Part shown: positions 63,480 to 64,000 of the stretch, piece by piece
How the letters are laid out: every line of letters starts with the position of its first letter
Numbering within the stretch: position 1 is the stretch's first letter
From: Erinaceus europaeus
Taxonomy: Eukaryota; Chordata; Mammalia; Eulipotyphla; Erinaceidae
Assembly: GCF_950295315.1 (NCBI RefSeq)
Contig: NC_080176.1
Coordinates: 30,325,669-30,389,668, forward strand
Length of the DNA: 64,000 nt
Reading direction: 5' to 3'
Program-made: the position numbers and the translations under genes
Notes under the pieces: model-generated
Databases searched by the model: none
What the model was told of the DNA's origin: nothing
The model's input: only the letters and a program-made list of their open reading frames with translations

Positions 63480-64000
63480 CCATAACATCCTGTTCTGTTA
63501 TTCCTGTTCCAATCTGGGGAACAAATGAATCTTATAACCACAGTGTTTCCAGAATTCTCTTAGTGCCTGTCACTATCTCTGCCACCAATAAAATGTTGGC
63601 AGAACATCTACCTGAGGGGAGCTATTATACTGGGCTCCCTCACCCCAATTAGGACTAGAGAAGCCAGCTTCTCCTAATGTGCTGAGAGGGTGAGGGATGA
63701 AATAAACCTCCTGAGGATGGACAGGCAGCTCAGACTCCTGACCAGGCAGCTCTCTGCAGGTGTCCACAGTTTTCATAAGATTATGGCACAGCCAGCTGTC
63801 CCAGAAAACACAATATTCCTGTGGTCCTCCTCCTGTTTCATTATCACCAGGGAGGATGTCGGCATTAAAGGAGCAGTGAGAAGTGGACAATTCACACATC
63901 TTTGAGTTTCTCAGCAATGCCAATGCCTGCTGTTGCCAAGGCTGCTGACTCCAAGCTTACTCTCATGGCAAGAAGAAGAAAAAGAAAAGTCCATCTACGG
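63480..64000. other. no recognisable feature
   Basis: ORFs of 116 (minus) and 71 (plus) codons overlap here, neither with a recognisable domain. Confidence 0.5.

Overview
This window is repeat-dense mammalian intergenic or intronic DNA. I found no host protein-coding gene, rRNA, functional tRNA or CRISPR array in it. The best match is a hedgehog (Erinaceinae, most likely Erinaceus europaeus). First, there are several dozen copies of a tRNA-derived SINE whose tail carries AATAAA, as in known hedgehog T+ class SINEs. Second, there are three copies of a non-LTR retrotransposon whose C-terminal protein and AAG-repeat tail fit the Vingi clade, which among mammals has been described only in hedgehogs. 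Repeat names come from sequence recognition, not a database search. Four SINE heads are labelled here by working names: A (box-B GGTTCAAGCCC, tail CCAATAAATAAA), B (head ATAGCATAATGGTTATGCA), C (degenerate, head like AGATAGCTCA) and D (head GTGTGCTGCTTTGC). 'Module M' is a shared 3' hairpin block of about 60 bp. 'Family X' is a poly-A retroelement 3' end that is probably an L1 3'UTR.

Layout. 0-5 kb: a 5'-truncated Vingi copy with an intact 195-codon reading frame and a pure (GAA) tail of about 137 bp, then SINEs and an L1 3' end. 5-9 kb: single-copy sequence, a 350-bp polypurine tract and L1 3' ends. 9-12 kb: dense L1 fragments, two LTR-like elements in opposite orientation and an ancient L2. 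12-17 kb: nested SINEs, a family X copy and CA and GGAA microsatellites. 17-22 kb: GATA repeats, an old L1 split by a family X insertion with a 17-bp target-site duplication (TSD), a possible retrocopy, a family X copy with an inverted 5' end and a 68-bp Vingi insertion inside a SINE. 22-48 kb: SINE-rich DNA separated by 0.5-1.5 kb stretches without a recognisable feature. 48-60 kb: a young L1 3' end, a deleted Vingi derivative with an 11-bp TSD, and an L1 split by a solo LTR with a 6-bp TSD. 60-64 kb: family X, a CA repeat and more SINEs.

The elements act as one system of retrotransposition debris. L1 and Vingi encode reverse transcriptases. SINEs and family X show poly-A tails and L1-like TSDs. 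Vingi copies have their own AAG tails and 10-11 bp TSDs. Nested insertions give relative ages: old L1, MIR and L2 first, then SINE-B/C/D, SINE-A and family X, with Vingi and the solo LTR among the younger events. Almost all long ORFs are microsatellites or repeat internal sequence, not genes.
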